This document shows positions 6,164 through 6,751 of a stretch of 6,751 nt of DNA, one piece after another. Numbering within the stretch: position 1 is the first letter of the stretch; each line of letters starts with the position of its first letter. Source of the DNA: Actinomycetes bacterium (GTDB taxonomy: Bacteria > Actinomycetota > Acidimicrobiia > Acidimicrobiales > Bog-793); contig JAKAOD010000171.1 of NCBI GenBank assembly GCA_021823365.1, positions 1-6,751 of the forward strand. Reading direction: 5' to 3'. A model generated the notes under the pieces. That model did not search any database, was not told the origin of the DNA, and saw nothing but the letters and a program-made list of their open reading frames with translations. The position numbers and the translations under genes are program-made.

Positions 6164-6565
6164 GTGAGGCCGCTCCCTGCTCGGGGTGACGCGAGGCGGT
6201 GGGCCGCCGACGCGTCGATGGTGCTCGGCGCGGCCATGGTGGTCTGGTCGGGCGCCATCCACCTCGACCTCTGGTCCGCCGGCTACCGGAGCCTGCCGAC
6301 GATCGGGTGGCTGTTCCTCTTCCAGGCGATCACCGCCTTCGTCGTCGGCCCGGCGGTGGCGGTCACCCGTCGGGTCCTCGTGGCGGGGGCGGGAGCACTC
6401 CTGCTCGCCTCCACGGAGATGGGGCTCGTATGGAGCGTCGAACGCGGGCTCTTCGGCTTCCAGGACCGCTACAGCGCACCGTTCGCCACCGAAAGTCTGG
6501 GCGTGGAGACCGCAGGCGTGGTAGTGCTGGTCGTCGCGTGCGTGCTGGCCCGCCGGCATCGCTGA
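6164..6565 (+). CDS. Small four-helix membrane protein, function unknown
   Basis: The frame encodes a compact hydrophobic protein with about four membrane helices. From the GTG at 6164 it has 133 residues: a short basic N-terminus (RPLPARGDARRW) and helices near 20-37, 47-66, 70-91 and 115-128. The first helix ends in GAIHLDLW, followed by a GYRSLPTIGWLFLFQ segment. This pattern resembles small actinobacterial membrane proteins of unknown function that I have seen beside COG4315-type genes, but I recall this only loosely and assign no role. The start is uncertain. The ATG at 6218 gives 115 residues but has no well-placed Shine-Dalgarno sequence; the GTG also lacks one but sits just behind a possible -10 and adds a plausible cytoplasmic N-terminus. 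The upstream frame is open to 5648 only because it is antisense to the secreted-protein gene. It is transcribed divergently from that gene. Confidence 0.68.
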   Translation: MRPLPARGDARRWAADASMVLGAAMVVWSGAIHLDLWSAGYRSLPTIGWLFLFQAITAFVVGPAVAVTRRVLVAGAGALLLASTEMGLVWSVERGLFGFQDRYSAPFATESLGVETAGVVVLVVACVLARRHR

Positions 6566-6586
6566 AGCCCCGAGACCACGCCGCCA

Positions 6587-6634
6587 GCTTCGACGACGAG
6601 CCGCTTCGACGACGAGCCGCTTCGACGACGAGCC
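6587..6634. repeat. Perfect 16-bp tandem repeat, three copies
   Basis: The unit gcttcgacgacgagcc occurs three times head to tail (6587-6602, 6603-6618, 6619-6634), 21 bases after the stop of the small membrane protein gene. The copies are identical, which suggests recent slippage or expansion. The unit has no stop codon on either strand and no obvious dyad. Confidence 0.93.
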
Positions 6635-6636
6635 GG

Positions 6637-6654
6637 GGCGGCGTCAGGGCCGCC
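6637..6654. terminator. GC-rich hairpin, weak terminator candidate
   Basis: GGCGGC and GCCGCC form a 6-bp stem around a 6-base loop directly after the 16-bp repeats and about 70 bases past the membrane protein stop. No T-tract follows. In GC-rich DNA such stems arise often by chance, so this is tentative. Confidence 0.2.
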
Positions 6655-6751
6655 GGTGACTCGGGTTCACGGGAGCGATCGCGTGCAGATGCGCTGAGGT
6701 GTGCGCTGACCGGACACCTGCGAGCCACGGGCCGACTTTGGGTGCCACCGC
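6655..6751. other. Terminal stretch without a recognisable gene
   Basis: I see no coding frame with recognisable protein sequence, no RNA gene and no repeat between the hairpin and the right edge. A minus-strand open frame crosses it (6363-6728), but its translation is low-complexity Arg/Ser/Pro sequence typical of antisense frames. Confidence 0.5.

Noticed and set aside
5977..6258. N-terminal extension of the secreted protein to 273 residues
   Set aside because: The extension has no conserved sequence, would bury the signal peptide, and the good Shine-Dalgarno sequence lies directly before the internal ATG at 5976.
6218..6280. Haem-binding role for the small membrane protein from its HLDLW segment, echoing HLW in the cytochrome b-like helix B
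   Set aside because: There is a single histidine without a spaced partner in a neighbouring helix; the resemblance is too short to mean anything.
4592..6559. A 655-codon open frame on the minus strand
   Set aside because: It runs antisense to the cytochrome b-like gene, through the repeat array (whose minus strand lacks stops) and across the secreted-protein gene in another frame. Its Arg/His/Gly/Pro-rich translation has no domain and no signal of selection, typical of antisense frames in GC-rich DNA.
6363..6728. A 121-codon minus-strand frame at the right end
   Set aside because: Its Arg/Ser/Pro-rich translation overlaps the membrane protein gene and the 16-bp repeats, and I see no start signal or domain.

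Overview
The window is GC-rich DNA with the codon bias, GTG starts and gene families of an actinobacterium. The cytochrome b-like gene belongs to a type I associate with Actinomycetota, and the DrrAB-like exporter and a DosR-type palindrome agree with that. I cannot place it more finely; an uncultured or deep-branching actinobacterial lineage is possible. It contains no rRNA, tRNA, CRISPR array, transposase or phage gene.

Left part (1-3228) is an export region. A DrrA-like ABC ATPase, cut by the left edge, is followed 9 bp later by its ABC-2 permease. A 14-helix DHA2-family MFS exporter converges on them from the minus strand. Hairpins lie in and beside the short convergent junction. No regulator gene is visible beside these exporters.

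The middle (3229-5436) begins with a 214-bp divergent promoter region holding a 20-bp element that matches the mycobacterial DosR/DevR dormancy-regulon consensus at 16 of 20 positions. It lies 82 bp upstream of a large cytochrome b-like membrane protein. This protein keeps the four haem-ligand histidines with b6-type spacing. It lacks the usual LPW motif after helix C and the PEWY half of cytochrome b, and instead carries a roughly 230-residue extracytoplasmic domain. Its stop codon falls inside a perfect 25-bp tandem repeat. Each repeat unit carries a TGA and shifts the frame by one, so any three consecutive copies stop all three forward frames.

Right part (5437-6751) is a divergent pair: a secreted COG4315/Lipoprotein_15-type protein of unknown function on the minus strand, and a small four-helix membrane protein on the plus strand. 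A second short tandem array (three 16-bp units) lies just after the membrane protein gene. The last 186 bases hold no convincing gene.

The best candidates for something under-described are the DosR-like box paired with the atypical cytochrome b, and the frame-rotating stop array at that gene's 3' end. The functional links between neighbours are inferred from position only.
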